From Simiduia sp. 21SJ11W-1 (GTDB taxonomy: Bacteria; Pseudomonadota; Gammaproteobacteria; Pseudomonadales; Cellvibrionaceae): DNA of 64,000 nucleotides. Both the position numbers and the translations under genes were made by a program. The number at the start of each line of letters is the position of its first letter. Position 1 is the first letter of the stretch. Positions 10,069 to 20,596 of the stretch are shown here, piece after piece. The stretch is from assembly GCF_024138675.1 (NCBI RefSeq), contig NZ_CP090959.1, positions 2,387,501 through 2,451,500 on the forward strand. The letters run 5' to 3'. The notes under the pieces were generated by a model. That model had not been told where the DNA came from. It worked only from the letters and a program-made list of their open reading frames with translations, and searched no databases.

Positions 10069-10563
10069 ATGCAATCATCCCACCTGCGTCGCATTGCATT
10101 TTTCGGCGCGATCACACTGCTGCTTGCAGCCTGCCAGGCAACGCGAGAAACACTGAACTTTGATACATCCGCGAATGTCACTTTGTACGCCGCGCTGGAT
10201 ATCAATCCAGATCAAGACAAGCGCGCATCGCCACTGGTAATACGCGTATTTAAATTGGCAGATGCACGCCAGTTCGGGCGCGAGGATTTTTTGAACCTGT
10301 ATGAAGATGCAGAAAACCGCCTTGGGCGAGACCTGCTAGACACAGTAGTGCTCAAAGAAATTGCGCCGGGCGAAAAACGCACTGAAACCTTTGAGCTGGC
10401 CCCGGAAGTAAAGTACTTAGGATTACTGGCTGAGTTTGTAAACTACCAAGACGCTGACGCCGTCACCATTATTCCGATACAGCCTCACACTGAAAATGAC
10501 ATAGATCTCCAAATTAACGGAGTCAAGCTCATTGAAGGCGCACCGGTAAAAGGTCGCAAGTGA
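10069..10563 (+). CDS. tssJ: T6SS outer-membrane lipoprotein TssJ
   Basis: TssJ is the outer-membrane lipoprotein that anchors the TssL-TssM membrane complex. I chose the ATG at 10069 because ACGGAG precedes it. An upstream TTG at 10054 would only add five residues. The 164-residue product has a lipoprotein signal with lipobox LLAAC (C22). A beta-sandwich follows, with the family-typical pattern of a short NVTLYAALDINPD segment, then PLVIRVFKLADA, then an FELAPEVKYLGLLAEF strand region. It starts 19 bases after tagH ends, inside the operon. Confidence 0.93.
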   Translation: MQSSHLRRIAFFGAITLLLAACQATRETLNFDTSANVTLYAALDINPDQDKRASPLVIRVFKLADARQFGREDFLNLYEDAENRLGRDLLDTVVLKEIAPGEKRTETFELAPEVKYLGLLAEFVNYQDADAVTIIPIQPHTENDIDLQINGVKLIEGAPVKGRK

Positions 10564-10601
10564 TCACCTGCTATTTCATAGCATTGACTTAAGGAAAGTC
10601 T

Positions 10602-11939
10602 ATGTCCGCCATGAATAAAGTCATTTGGTCTGAAGGCATGTTTCTTCGGCCGCAACACTTCCAGCAGCAGGATCGCTATTGGGAGCGTTATATCGAGGGC
10701 AAACTGGGCGCAACGAGTGCCTTTAACTGGGGTGTAGAATCGCTGATCATTGATTCCGAGCCCTTGAGTATGGGCAAAATTTCGATCACTCAAATTAAGG
10801 CAATTTTCCCAGACGGCACGCCCTACTTTGCACCAGACATCGAGCTCACACCCGATGTTATCGACATCCCGGAAAACACCCAGGATCAAATCATCTACCT
10901 GTGCGTACCGTTGAAGCGGCCCGGCAGCCAAGACTCCATCCGCTCGGAAGAAGACCTCCCACAGGCGCGCTATCAAACCTTTAACTACGATGTGCGCAAC
11001 AGCAGCGCACAATCGAGTGAACCTGCCCGCATTCAAATCGGCAAGCTGCGGGTGTGCCTGAAATTGGGTTCAGACGACTTAAGCGGCTACGCGAGCATCG
11101 GTATTGCAAAGGTCATAGAACGGCTACCCGACAGCCCCATTAAACTAGACCGGGAGTTCATACCGCCGGCGATCCGCTGCAATGTATCACCCAATCTCAA
11201 TGCTTACATTGAAGAAGTAAAAAGCCTTTTAAAGCAACGGGCTGACGCCTTGGGCCATAGGCTTGCTGATAGCGGGCGCGCGGGCTCGGCAGAAATTGCT
11301 GACTACCTGTTACTGCAGGTACTCAACCGCATTGAACCCACGCTCAACCAGCTGAGCTTGCAAGAGCAAGTGCACCCATACACTCTCTACATGGAGCTGA
11401 TTGCGCTGGCCGGAGAACTTGCCACCTTTACCGCAGCCAATAAGCGTGCGCCCATACTGCCGGCCTACCAGCACAGTAACCTGCAACTGACCTTTGCCGA
11501 TCTCTTCCGTGCATTGCGCCAATCTTTGAGTACGGTGCTTGAACAAACCGCGGTACCGCTATCGCTCGTAGAGCGTAAGTACGGCATTCACGTGGCACCT
11601 ATCAATGATCATTCAATGATAGACACGAGCACTTTTGTACTGGCAGTAAAGGCGGATATTCAAACCGAACTGCTGAGATCCCGCTTCCCCACGCAAGCGA
11701 AAATTGCGCCGGTTGAATCAATTCGCGAATTAATTACCGCGCAATTACCCGGGGTGGCTATTCGGGCACTGCCGGTGGCGCCACGCCAAATACCCTATCA
11801 CTCGGGCTTTATTTATTTTGAGCTGGAAAAAGCAGGTGAAGTATGGGGCACCTTTAAGCGCTCTGGCGGCTTTGCAGTGCACCTGGGCGCCAACTTCCCG
11901 GGCTTGACCATGGAATTATGGGCCATCCGGAACAGTTAA
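10602..11939 (+). CDS. tssK: T6SS baseplate protein TssK
   Basis: TssK is the trimeric adaptor that joins the T6SS baseplate to the membrane complex. The 445-residue product is of usual family length and begins with the hallmark VIWSEGMFLRPQHFQQQD. The C-terminal part contains IPYHSGFIYFELEK and ends with NFPGLTMELWAIR, both typical. AAGGAAAG precedes the start. It is 38 bases after tssJ and 16 before tssL. Confidence 0.96.
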   Translation: MSAMNKVIWSEGMFLRPQHFQQQDRYWERYIEGKLGATSAFNWGVESLIIDSEPLSMGKISITQIKAIFPDGTPYFAPDIELTPDVIDIPENTQDQIIYLCVPLKRPGSQDSIRSEEDLPQARYQTFNYDVRNSSAQSSEPARIQIGKLRVCLKLGSDDLSGYASIGIAKVIERLPDSPIKLDREFIPPAIRCNVSPNLNAYIEEVKSLLKQRADALGHRLADSGRAGSAEIADYLLLQVLNRIEPTLNQLSLQEQVHPYTLYMELIALAGELATFTAANKRAPILPAYQHSNLQLTFADLFRALRQSLSTVLEQTAVPLSLVERKYGIHVAPINDHSMIDTSTFVLAVKADIQTELLRSRFPTQAKIAPVESIRELITAQLPGVAIRALPVAPRQIPYHSGFIYFELEKAGEVWGTFKRSGGFAVHLGANFPGLTMELWAIRNS

Positions 11940-11955
11940 TAAGCAGAGCAAAATC

Positions 11956-12753
11956 ATGAATGACCGAACGATAATGGTACCCACCCCCGGTGGACGCAGG
12001 CCCGCACCACAATCAGGCGCACCCAAAAGCTATGCGCCCGCACCGGATGATAAAATATCAATCAAGCACGGGCTTAACCCGATAGTTAACTGCGCAACAA
12101 CGCTCCTGACTGTTGCCATTAAATTGCGCAACACCGCCCAACACGCCAACGTGCCGGACCTCCATAAGCGCCTTACCGAAGAGATTAAGCATTTCGAGCA
12201 GCGAGCCAAAAGTTACGGCGTGCCAGATGATGCAGTTATTGCTGCGCGCTACTTGCTGTGCACCGTTGTTGACGAAATAGTGCTCAACACGCCTTGGGGC
12301 GCATCGTCGGGCTGGAGCCAGCATTCGCTGCTGAGCCTGTTCCACCACGAAACCTTTGGTGGCGAGAAATGCTTCCTGCTATTACAAAAACTTCTGGAAA
12401 GCCCAGGTAAAAATCTTGACTTACTGGAGCTTTATTACCTGTGTTTAAGCTTGGGGTTTGAGGGCAAGTACCGATTGGCTCCCAGAGGCCATGAGCAGTT
12501 GGAATCGGTGCGGGAAAATCTATACAACACCATCGAGAATCACCGCCCCACCCCGGAGCAGGATCTCTCGCCCCATTGGCAAAGTGATGCAATCAAGCCA
12601 AAAAGCCGCCTGGATTTCTTCCCAACCTGGGTGGTCGTAACCTGTTTTCTGGCGGTACTGGTAAGCAGTTACGGCGGTATGCGCTGGTGGCTTCAAAACA
12701 CCACCGAACCTGTCGCCCAGAGCATATTACTGCTCACCAAAGCACCTAAGTAA
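11956..12753 (+). CDS. tssL: T6SS inner-membrane protein TssL (DotU/IcmH family)
   Basis: TssL is the cytoplasmic-facing, tail-anchored partner of TssM in the inner-membrane complex. The 265-residue product has the DotU core, with an ARYLLCTVVDEIVLNTPWG segment and LLELYYLCLSLGFEGKYR. One C-terminal membrane helix (about residues 217-240) is followed by a short tail of about 25 residues. It lacks the OmpA-like peptidoglycan-binding extension found in some TssL proteins, so peptidoglycan anchoring would need another protein. It sits directly between tssK and tssM. Confidence 0.95.
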   Translation: MNDRTIMVPTPGGRRPAPQSGAPKSYAPAPDDKISIKHGLNPIVNCATTLLTVAIKLRNTAQHANVPDLHKRLTEEIKHFEQRAKSYGVPDDAVIAARYLLCTVVDEIVLNTPWGASSGWSQHSLLSLFHHETFGGEKCFLLLQKLLESPGKNLDLLELYYLCLSLGFEGKYRLAPRGHEQLESVRENLYNTIENHRPTPEQDLSPHWQSDAIKPKSRLDFFPTWVVVTCFLAVLVSSYGGMRWWLQNTTEPVAQSILLLTKAPK

Positions 12754-12802
12754 GTAAACATCGCATGTTATTGCGCCAAGACCGCGCACCACGGAGATAG
12801 GC

Positions 12803-15800
12803 ATGAATCGTCTGGCCAATTTTTTCACACATAAAATCACCCTGCTTGTACTGGGCTTATGCGCCTTGTCTGTGGTGATTTGGTATGGCGCCGACTACAT
12901 CAAATTTGGCGAAGATAATCTCACACTGAGCACAACAACCCGCCTGGTGCTAATTTCCGCCTCCTGGTTCATTGCCATACTTTGGCACTTTATTGCCTGG
13001 CTGATTGAGCGAAAGCAAAACGCCGCGCTCATTGAATCACTTCAACAAACCGAAGAAGATGCAATATCACCGGATGAAGAACGCAGCAATGAAGAATTGA
13101 CCGCCATTGCCGAGCGCTTTAAAGATGCGCTGGCGGTGTTAAAGAAGGCACGGTTTAAAAAAGGCGGGCGCTCGCGCTCACTCTATCAACTGCCCTGGTA
13201 TATCATCATTGGGCCACCGGGTGCTGGAAAAACAACCGCGCTGATTAACTCGGGCCTTGAATTTCCACTGGCAAAGCAAGACAACTACCAGCCACTGGGC
13301 GGCATTGGCGGAACACGCAATTGTGATTGGTGGTTTACCAATGACGCCGTTCTCATTGATACCGCCGGCCGTTACACCACGCAAGACAGCCACCGCACCA
13401 TAGACAGCTCAAGCTGGCAGGCATTTATTGAGCTGCTCAAAAAATACCGCCGCAGGCGCCCTATCAACGGCGCCCTGATTGCCATTAGCTTGCAGGATTT
13501 AATGGTTCAAACCGCAGATCAACGGGCACACCAGGCAAAAACCATCCGCACACGTATCAGCGAGCTCCACCGGGAGTTCGGGCTTCAATTTCCCATCTAC
13601 CTAACCTTTACCAAGTGCGATCTGGTGGCGGGGTTTTCCGAGTTTTTCTCCAATCTGTCACAAGCAGAGCGGGAGCAGGTATGGGGTGTGAGCTTCCCCC
13701 ACAATCCGCAGGAAGGCGGACTGAATGCAAACATTCAAAGCTTTGAATCTGAATTTGAGCAACTTATTGCACGGCTAAACCAACGCTTGTTATGGCGCAC
13801 ACACCAAGAACGCAACATTGAAAAGCGAAGCGCTCTACACGGCTTTCCCGCCCGAATGGAATCGCTATCTAATGTGCTCACTGATTTCATAAAACAAACT
13901 TTTAACCCCAACCGTTACGACGCCGACCCTCTGCTGCGGGGGGTATACTTCACAAGTGCTACACAAGAGGGCAGCCCCATTGACCGAATGATGGCTTCGG
14001 TAAGCGCCAACTTTGGGCTCGAGCGCGACATGGGCAAACAACAAACCAACTCAGGCAAAAGCTTTTTCCTGCACCGTCTATTAAAAGACATTGTATTTCC
14101 CGAATCGGAGCTTGTGGGTACCAACAAGAAGCTGGAAGCGAGCCTTGTTTGGGGCCGCCGCATTGCTTTAGCAACTGCCGCAACGGCAACCGCCGCCACC
14201 CTGGTGCTATGGTTTGGCAGCCTTGCGCAAAACGCCCGCTATATGAATCAGGTAAACGAACATATTGCCAGCTACAAAGCATTAATGCCCGAAACTTCCT
14301 CACCCTCATCAACCAGTAATCAAACAGTCGCACAAGCCTTTGAAGCGCTTAGCAAAGCGCAAAGCGTCTACGACCAACAAGAACACCCGTGGCTCTACAA
14401 CCTGGGCCTCTATGATGCCTCAGTAGATGAAGCAGCAGATGCCCTCTACCGGCATGAATTAGCCCGCATATTTCTTCCTTATACAGCTCATCAACTGGAG
14501 CAACAGCTAAAGCAGCAACAAGGCGATGCCGATGCGTTGCTAAAAACACTTCGTGCCTATGCCATGCTATTTAGCACTGAAAACCGCAGGCCAGAGGAGA
14601 TCAGCAAACATATGGCTGAACTTTGGCAACAGAGCCTTACGGGTAAGGCTGACATACAACAACAGCTCGACAAGCACTTGGCAGCGGCCTTAATGGTGGG
14701 GGATTTCACTGCCATTAACAAAAATGAACGCTTGGTGGCGCGCAGCCAGCGCGAACTGAATCGCGTGCCCATAGCCCAACGGCTGTATAAAAAGATGGCG
14801 AACAGCCCGCTTGGCAGCCAGCAGGCAAACCTTGTAGACGCTATCGGCATAGCCAACCCACAAGACCTGGGCATGAACCCGCAAGACACCCGCTTACTGG
14901 TGCCTATGCTGTTCACAAAAGCAGGCTATGAAGAACTGGATTTTTCCGAGACTTCGCCCATGCTCCAGGAGGTAGAGCAAGACCAGTGGCTCTATGGTAG
15001 CAGCAACAGCTTTCAACTCTCAGATAAAGACAAAAAAGACATCGCAGAAAATGTGAAGCGGCTTTACATGGCCAACTATGTAGACACATGGCGAGATGCG
15101 TTACGCAGTATCAATATTGCAAAACACCAGGATACGGCGCGAGCAATTGCCCAGCTCGACGAACTGTCTGACCCAATCACATCGCCCCTACTGCGGATGA
15201 TTGAACTCACCGCGGAAAACACAAGCCTTGCACCAGTACCGGAGTTACCCAAGGGTGTTGACGTGCCCGCCTCCATGGTGCCAGGCAAGGCTGGGCGGGG
15301 CCTGCGCTTTGCCAACCGCGGGCTGGATGCATTGGGCAACCGGCTACCATCAACCTACGTGGATGAGCAATTTAAAGATATCCATAAGCTGTCGCTCAGC
15401 ATGAACAATCAGCCAGCGGCCATACAAGACTATTTGGCAGCCATTGAAACCATTAAAGAGCTACTTATCGAGATAGATAGCGCGGCCAACCCCAATGCCG
15501 TGGCCTTCGATATGGCCAAAGGCGTTTTTGCCGCAGGCGGCGGCGGCAAGATCAAACAATTGCGTATCAAGGCGCTGGATGCGCCGGCACCATTAAACCA
15601 ATGGCTAACCGATATCGCCGACAATGCCTGGGCTCTGGTGCTGGGCAAGGCCAAAAGCCACATTAATCGCGCCTGGCAAGAACAGGTTTATGCGGGCTAC
15701 CAAAACAACCTTAAAAACCGCTACCCCTTGTCTGCAAACGAATCATTCGAAGCACCCATGAGTGAATTCAATCAATTTTTCAAGCCAGGCGGCACCCAGC

Positions 15801-16345
15801 AGAAATTTGTGCAAGCATATTTATCACCCTTTGTGGATACCCGCCAATGGAAACTTAAATATATCGACGGGCTGAGCATTGGCTTATCAAATGAAAGCCT
15901 CAGACAGTTTCGACAGGCTGACCACATTCGCAACACCTACTATGCGGGCTCGGCCAACGCCAATATGAGCTTCAAAATCGAACCCACTAAACTGGATTCG
16001 GGGGTGCGCCTGTTTTCCCTTGAGGTGGGTGAAGAACGTGTTAACTATTCCCATGGGCCTCGCACACTGAAGCCCATGGTGTGGGAAGGCGGCAAGGCTA
16101 TGCGTGTAAGGGTGATATTTGAAGACCTGAATGAAACAGTGCACCGCAAGCACTACGAGGGCGATTGGGCCTGGTTCAGGCTACTTGATGCCTCGCGCAT
16201 AGATACAACCAACAATCGCAACATAAAAACCATTACCTTCGAAGAAAACGGACGCCAGGCTGAATTCAAGCTGATAGCAGATTCGGGGAAAAACCCCTTC
16301 GACAACCGCGTACTTCGCAACTACAACTGCCCGCAATACCTGTGA
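12803..16345 (+). CDS. tssM: T6SS inner-membrane protein TssM (IcmF family)
   Basis: TssM spans the periplasm and links TssL to TssJ. The 1180-residue product has two N-terminal membrane helices (about 12-32 and 45-67). The cytoplasmic NTPase-like domain carries an intact Walker A, GPPGAGKTT (137-145), and a DTAGRY Walker-B-like segment (186-191). A third helix lies near residues 452-472, followed by the large periplasmic IcmF-related region ending near FDNRVLRNYNCPQYL. GGAG precedes the ATG. The Walker A motif is complete, unlike in some TssM proteins. Confidence 0.96.
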   Translation: MNRLANFFTHKITLLVLGLCALSVVIWYGADYIKFGEDNLTLSTTTRLVLISASWFIAILWHFIAWLIERKQNAALIESLQQTEEDAISPDEERSNEELTAIAERFKDALAVLKKARFKKGGRSRSLYQLPWYIIIGPPGAGKTTALINSGLEFPLAKQDNYQPLGGIGGTRNCDWWFTNDAVLIDTAGRYTTQDSHRTIDSSSWQAFIELLKKYRRRRPINGALIAISLQDLMVQTADQRAHQAKTIRTRISELHREFGLQFPIYLTFTKCDLVAGFSEFFSNLSQAEREQVWGVSFPHNPQEGGLNANIQSFESEFEQLIARLNQRLLWRTHQERNIEKRSALHGFPARMESLSNVLTDFIKQTFNPNRYDADPLLRGVYFTSATQEGSPIDRMMASVSANFGLERDMGKQQTNSGKSFFLHRLLKDIVFPESELVGTNKKLEASLVWGRRIALATAATATAATLVLWFGSLAQNARYMNQVNEHIASYKALMPETSSPSSTSNQTVAQAFEALSKAQSVYDQQEHPWLYNLGLYDASVDEAADALYRHELARIFLPYTAHQLEQQLKQQQGDADALLKTLRAYAMLFSTENRRPEEISKHMAELWQQSLTGKADIQQQLDKHLAAALMVGDFTAINKNERLVARSQRELNRVPIAQRLYKKMANSPLGSQQANLVDAIGIANPQDLGMNPQDTRLLVPMLFTKAGYEELDFSETSPMLQEVEQDQWLYGSSNSFQLSDKDKKDIAENVKRLYMANYVDTWRDALRSINIAKHQDTARAIAQLDELSDPITSPLLRMIELTAENTSLAPVPELPKGVDVPASMVPGKAGRGLRFANRGLDALGNRLPSTYVDEQFKDIHKLSLSMNNQPAAIQDYLAAIETIKELLIEIDSAANPNAVAFDMAKGVFAAGGGGKIKQLRIKALDAPAPLNQWLTDIADNAWALVLGKAKSHINRAWQEQVYAGYQNNLKNRYPLSANESFEAPMSEFNQFFKPGGTQQKFVQAYLSPFVDTRQWKLKYIDGLSIGLSNESLRQFRQADHIRNTYYAGSANANMSFKIEPTKLDSGVRLFSLEVGEERVNYSHGPRTLKPMVWEGGKAMRVRVIFEDLNETVHRKHYEGDWAWFRLLDASRIDTTNNRNIKTITFEENGRQAEFKLIADSGKNPFDNRVLRNYNCPQYL

Positions 16346-16355
16346 GGAGCAAGAC

Positions 16356-17030
16356 TTGAACATAGGCCTGTTCGGTAAATTGCCTGCACACGGCGATTTT
16401 GTGGAGCGAAACCTGGCACGCAGTTTTTTATCAGTTTGGGATGACTGGTTACAGCGTGCCATGGCCAACAGCCAGGATATCGCGGGTGAACAGTGGATTG
16501 ACTACTACCTCACAGCTCCTGTTTGGCACTTTGCGCTTGGCCATGGGGTGATAGACGCCTCCCCCTGGATTGGCATAGTGCTCCCCAGTGTGGATTCGGT
16601 AGGCCGTTATTTTCCATTTACAGTAGTCAAGAAGCTCGGCGCCGAACAACAACCCTTTGCCGAGCTGGAACGCCACAAGGCGTTTTTTGAAGAGGCAGCA
16701 GCGCGTGTGATTGATGCCATGCAACACGGGCACAACATAGAACAGCTGGCCGATGCTGTAGCCAACATAGAACAACCCCATACGCACCATGCTTGCACAG
16801 CGCTTTACTGGGAAGCTACTGCCACGACTTTTTATCAGGGTGACACTGAAAGCCTGGCCTCTGCACTCACACAAATGAGTTATGCACACGCCCGAGCAAT
16901 CCATACCAGCAGCAGCTTGTGGTACACGGATGCATCAGAGGCGCTACCCAGCAACTGCTTTACCCTACAGGGTTTACCGCCAGCGGAATACTTCTGGCCA
17001 ATGATCAGCAACCAATGGCACTGGACGTAA
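16356..17030 (+). CDS. tagF: T6SS accessory protein TagF (ImpM family)
   Basis: TagF is a cytoplasmic T6SS accessory protein. In Pseudomonas and Agrobacterium it represses the system post-translationally, acting with or against the Fha/PpkA pathway. The 224-residue product begins with the family signature NIGLFGKLPAHGDFVERNL and contains WIGIVLPSVDSVGRYFPFT. The start is a TTG at 16356 with GAGGAG a few bases upstream. No in-frame ATG lies close enough to keep the N-terminal signature. It lies 10 bases after tssM and is followed by a 219-base gap before tssA. Confidence 0.9.
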   Translation: MNIGLFGKLPAHGDFVERNLARSFLSVWDDWLQRAMANSQDIAGEQWIDYYLTAPVWHFALGHGVIDASPWIGIVLPSVDSVGRYFPFTVVKKLGAEQQPFAELERHKAFFEEAAARVIDAMQHGHNIEQLADAVANIEQPHTHHACTALYWEATATTFYQGDTESLASALTQMSYAHARAIHTSSSLWYTDASEALPSNCFTLQGLPPAEYFWPMISNQWHWT

Positions 17031-17249
17031 ATGCGGTGCGGAATTTTAGATTATTTAAACGCCACCCAGCTGCGCGGCCGCTCACAAGAACGCATGTACC
17101 AAGTAGCGCGTGCATTAGTCGCAAAATGCCCTTTGGATTCGCTAAAAACTTCTAAACAATTCATAAGGTGTGTAATCTTGAGCCCTTCTAAAGTTCAGCA
17201 TTGCACTGATGCAGCCAGGGAAGATCGTTAGATTCAAAGGACAGGTTTC

Positions 17250-18485
17250 ATGTCATTACCTCATGTCGTAGATTTAGAAAACCTAAAACAGCCCATTGCA
17301 GCAGATGCACCTCAGGGCAAAGATCTGCGTGCAGATCGCTCACCCACCTCCACCTACTATGCCATCAAAGATGCTCGCAACGCGGCCCGTGCAGCTGAAC
17401 GTGCGTCTATGTTTGATGAAGATGTTGACCTATTGGAACCATGGCGCCAGGTTGCGCAACTGGCCCCTTCAATATTGCAAGATGTCAGCAAAGATCTGGA
17501 AGTAGCCTGCTGGTATTGTGAAGCACTGATCCGTTTAAACGGCTTGGCAGGCCTGCGCGATGGCCTGGCGCTCATTAGAACGTTAATTGAAGATCATTGG
17601 GACGGGCTCTACCCGGAACCTGATGAAGATGGCATCGAGACAAAAGTTGCACCATTAACCGGCCTTAATGGCGACGGCGGCGATGGCACCCTGCTTGCGC
17701 CGCTACGCAATATGCCACTCACGCTTGAAGACTGCGGTGGCGAGTTTTCATTTTGGCAGTACCAGCAAGCCCGCGACGCCGATCGAATTACTGATGAGGA
17801 TAACCGCGCAGAACGTATAGACGCCATGGGCTATTCGCTAAAGTCCATCACAGACACGGTACTGGCAACCTCAATCGAGCAGAGCGTTGCCATTGTCGAC
17901 ACCCTGGAAGAATGCCTAGACTACTTTAAATCTGCCAATGCCTTTTTGCGCAAAGCCTGCGAGCAAGATGCACCACCCAGCAGCAATATTTCAAACCTGC
18001 TTGAGGAGCTGCTCAGAACCGCGCGCTTTATCTATAAAGACAAACTGGAAGCCAGCGCTGCGCAACAAGCTGTAGCAGCACCCGCTGCAGAGCCAGGCTT
18101 TGAAGAAAGCACTACCGGCGAGCCATTAACTTCAGGCGTGCGAGGCGCTACCGGGCCCATTACAGACCGTGAAGACGCACTTAAACGGCTGGAACAAGTG
18201 GCTGCCTATTTCAGGCAATATGAACCCCACACGCCCATTGGGCCAAGCCTTGAAAGGCTTGTAAGCTGGGGCCGCATGACAGTGGCCGACTTGATGATGG
18301 AGCTGCTGCCGGAAGATTCTGCCAGAAATATTTTTTCTCAATTAACTGGCGTCAAATTAGATGGCACAGACGACAGCACCTACGTCGCGCCACCTGCTGC
18401 CAAAGCCAGTGCCGCAAGTTCTTCACCGGCGGCTAGCCAACCACAACCCACCCAAGAATCTGAAACCCAAGCCGTGAGCTGGTAA
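17250..18485 (+). CDS. tssA: T6SS cap/baseplate-associated protein TssA
   Basis: TssA primes sheath and tube polymerisation. The 411-residue product has the ImpA N-terminal domain (about 15-140), with the pattern DHWDGLYPEPDEDG. A Pro/Ala-rich joint near residues 270-300 leads into a C-terminal VasJ-like domain (about 305-375: AVxYFRQYEPHTPIGPSLER), then a low-complexity tail. AAGGACAGG precedes the ATG. The 219-base gap upstream could hold an internal promoter, but I see no convincing -35/-10 pair there. Confidence 0.93.
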   Translation: MSLPHVVDLENLKQPIAADAPQGKDLRADRSPTSTYYAIKDARNAARAAERASMFDEDVDLLEPWRQVAQLAPSILQDVSKDLEVACWYCEALIRLNGLAGLRDGLALIRTLIEDHWDGLYPEPDEDGIETKVAPLTGLNGDGGDGTLLAPLRNMPLTLEDCGGEFSFWQYQQARDADRITDEDNRAERIDAMGYSLKSITDTVLATSIEQSVAIVDTLEECLDYFKSANAFLRKACEQDAPPSSNISNLLEELLRTARFIYKDKLEASAAQQAVAAPAAEPGFEESTTGEPLTSGVRGATGPITDREDALKRLEQVAAYFRQYEPHTPIGPSLERLVSWGRMTVADLMMELLPEDSARNIFSQLTGVKLDGTDDSTYVAPPAAKASAASSSPAASQPQPTQESETQAVSW

Positions 18486-18528
18486 CTTTACCCACGCTTA
18501 CACAAGAAGCGGATAGGAGATCCACACT

Positions 18529-19044
18529 ATGTCAGAAAGCATCCACAACAAGCTAAAGCGCGTCCGCAAGCCCCGTGTTCACATCACTTATGATGTGGAA
18601 ACAAACGGCGCTGAGGTTAAAAAAGAATTACCTTTTGTTGTAGGCGTGATGGGCGATTACTCAGGCGATAACGCTGCCAGCCGTAAAGCCCTGAAAGAGC
18701 GTAAATTTGTACAGATAGATCGCGACAATTTCAATGAAGCCATGGCCAAAGTAAACCCCAAGCTTGAGCTGCAGGTTGAGAACACCCTGGCCGGTGACGG
18801 CTCGCAAATGGGCCTGAATCTAGACTTCAAAAACATGGATTCATTCAGCCCGGAAGCCATTGTGGACCAGGTAGAACCGCTGAAACAGCTATTGGAAGCA
18901 CGCAACAAGTTGCGCGATCTGCTTAGCAAAGCCGATCGTTCTGAAGAGCTGGAAAACGTACTGGAAGACATTCTTAAAAACGCCGACAACATCGCCGACA
19001 TCTCCAAAGAGTTGGGCGTTGGTGAAGAGAAGCAAGGAGAGTAA
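18529..19044 (+). CDS. tssB: T6SS contractile sheath small subunit TssB
   Basis: TssB pairs with TssC to form the contractile sheath around the Hcp tube. The 171-residue product starts with the conserved region containing [18 protein letters not shown] and [13 protein letters not shown], and ends with the helical [13 protein letters not shown] tail. TAGGAGA precedes the ATG, and the stop is three bases before tssC. The length and motifs are fully typical. Confidence 0.97.
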   Translation: MSESIHNKLKRVRKPRVHITYDVETNGAEVKKELPFVVGVMGDYSGDNAASRKALKERKFVQIDRDNFNEAMAKVNPKLELQVENTLAGDGSQMGLNLDFKNMDSFSPEAIVDQVEPLKQLLEARNKLRDLLSKADRSEELENVLEDILKNADNIADISKELGVGEEKQGE

Positions 19045-19047
19045 TCA

Positions 19048-20538
19048 ATGAGCACTGATGTCGCAGTAGAAAGTCAAGGCGCAGAAGCAGAAGCCCAGTC
19101 AGCAAGCTTGCTTGAACAGGCAATCGGCTACACCAAACAAACCAATCGTGAAGAAGCGCAGGACTTGCTCAGCAACCTGACCGAGCAGGTGTTAAAGGGC
19201 ACTGTCTCCTGGGACAGAAACCTCACGCAAACTATCAACTCTGCCGTGCGCGCCATTGACGAGGCCATGTCAAGGCAGTTAAGCGCCATTATGCAACAGG
19301 AAAAGTTCCAGAAGCTGGAAGGCTCCTGGCGCGGCCTAAATCACCTGGTAATGAACAGCGAGACAGGTAAAACCCTTAAAATTCGGGTGTTGAACCTTTC
19401 AAAGAAAGAGCTGTTCCGGGATCTGGATAAAGCCGTTGAATTTGACCAGAGCCAAATCTTCAAAAAAATGTACGAAGAAGAATTCGGCACCGCCGGCGGT
19501 GAACCCTACGGCGCCATGATTGGTGATTTTGAATTCAGCAATCACCCGGAAGATATAGAGCTGCTCACCAAGATGTCTAACGTGGCCGCGGCCGGATTCT
19601 GCCCCTTTATCTCAGCTGCAGGCTCAGAGATGATGGGCTTCGACAGCTTTACCGAACTTTCCAAACCGCGCGATTTAGGCAGCATTTTTGAATCTGCAGA
19701 GTACATCAAGTGGCGCAGCTTCCGCGACAGCGAAGATTCCCGCTTTGTGACTCTGGTTATGCCACGTGTACTTTCTCGCCTGCCTTATGGTGAATCCACC
19801 AAGCCAGTTGAATCTTTCAATTTCGAAGAGTTCGAGCAAGATGCCTCGGGTATGTCTAAGGCTGCCAGTCACGATCAGTACTGCTGGATGAACGCCGCCT
19901 ACGTGATGGGTGCCACCCTTACCAAAGCGTTTGCTGAAAACTCCTGGTGTACTGCCATTCGCGGCGCTGAGGGCGGTGGCAAGGTGGAAGGCCTGCCCAC
20001 TCACCTGTTTAAAAGCGATGATGGCGACACCGACCTGAAATGCCCAACGGAGATCGGTATTACCGACCGCCGTGAAGCCGAGCTTTCTGCACAGGGCTTC
20101 TTGCCTTTATGTCACTACAAAAATACTGATTACTCCGTGTTTTTTGGTGCCCAAACTGCCCAGAAGCCAAAGGTCTACGACGATCCGGACGCAACTGCCA
20201 ACGCATCCATTTCAGCCCGCCTGCCCTATCTGATGGCCACTTCGCGTATTGCCCATTACCTCAAAGTTATGGCGCGCGATAAAGTGGGCTCCTTTATGGA
20301 GGCAAGCGATTGCGAGCGTTGGTTGAACAAGTGGATTGCGCAATACACCAACTCCAACCCGGAGGCGAGTGCTGAAATGAAAGCCAAATATCCGCTTTCA
20401 GAAGCGCGCGTAGAAGTTAAAGAAATCCCGGGCCAACCGGGATCTTACAGCGCAATTGCCTACTTGAAGCCATGGCTGCAAATGGAAGAACTCACAACCT
20501 CCATGCGGATGGTTGCGAACATTCCAACGCCAAACTGA
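19048..20538 (+). CDS. tssC: T6SS contractile sheath large subunit TssC
   Basis: This is the large subunit of the contractile sheath and the partner of TssB. The 496-residue product carries the EvpB/VipB-type core: [26 protein letters not shown] and [11 protein letters not shown]-like segments. It ends with [10 protein letters not shown]-like and SMRMVANIP segments. AAGGAGAG precedes the ATG. It is followed directly by a second, more divergent tssC-like gene. Confidence 0.97.
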   Translation: MSTDVAVESQGAEAEAQSASLLEQAIGYTKQTNREEAQDLLSNLTEQVLKGTVSWDRNLTQTINSAVRAIDEAMSRQLSAIMQQEKFQKLEGSWRGLNHLVMNSETGKTLKIRVLNLSKKELFRDLDKAVEFDQSQIFKKMYEEEFGTAGGEPYGAMIGDFEFSNHPEDIELLTKMSNVAAAGFCPFISAAGSEMMGFDSFTELSKPRDLGSIFESAEYIKWRSFRDSEDSRFVTLVMPRVLSRLPYGESTKPVESFNFEEFEQDASGMSKAASHDQYCWMNAAYVMGATLTKAFAENSWCTAIRGAEGGGKVEGLPTHLFKSDDGDTDLKCPTEIGITDRREAELSAQGFLPLCHYKNTDYSVFFGAQTAQKPKVYDDPDATANASISARLPYLMATSRIAHYLKVMARDKVGSFMEASDCERWLNKWIAQYTNSNPEASAEMKAKYPLSEARVEVKEIPGQPGSYSAIAYLKPWLQMEELTTSMRMVANIPTPN

Positions 20539-20596
20539 TGTTCAGGGCGCCACCTTCTGTGGCGCCCTATCCCCGCTACACCCTGAGGAACCCTCC

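Noticed and set aside
17031-17231. 66-codon frame starting directly after tagF.
   Set aside because: It has no ribosome site, no similarity that I recognise and no clear coding bias; the gap is more simply an intergenic region before tssA.
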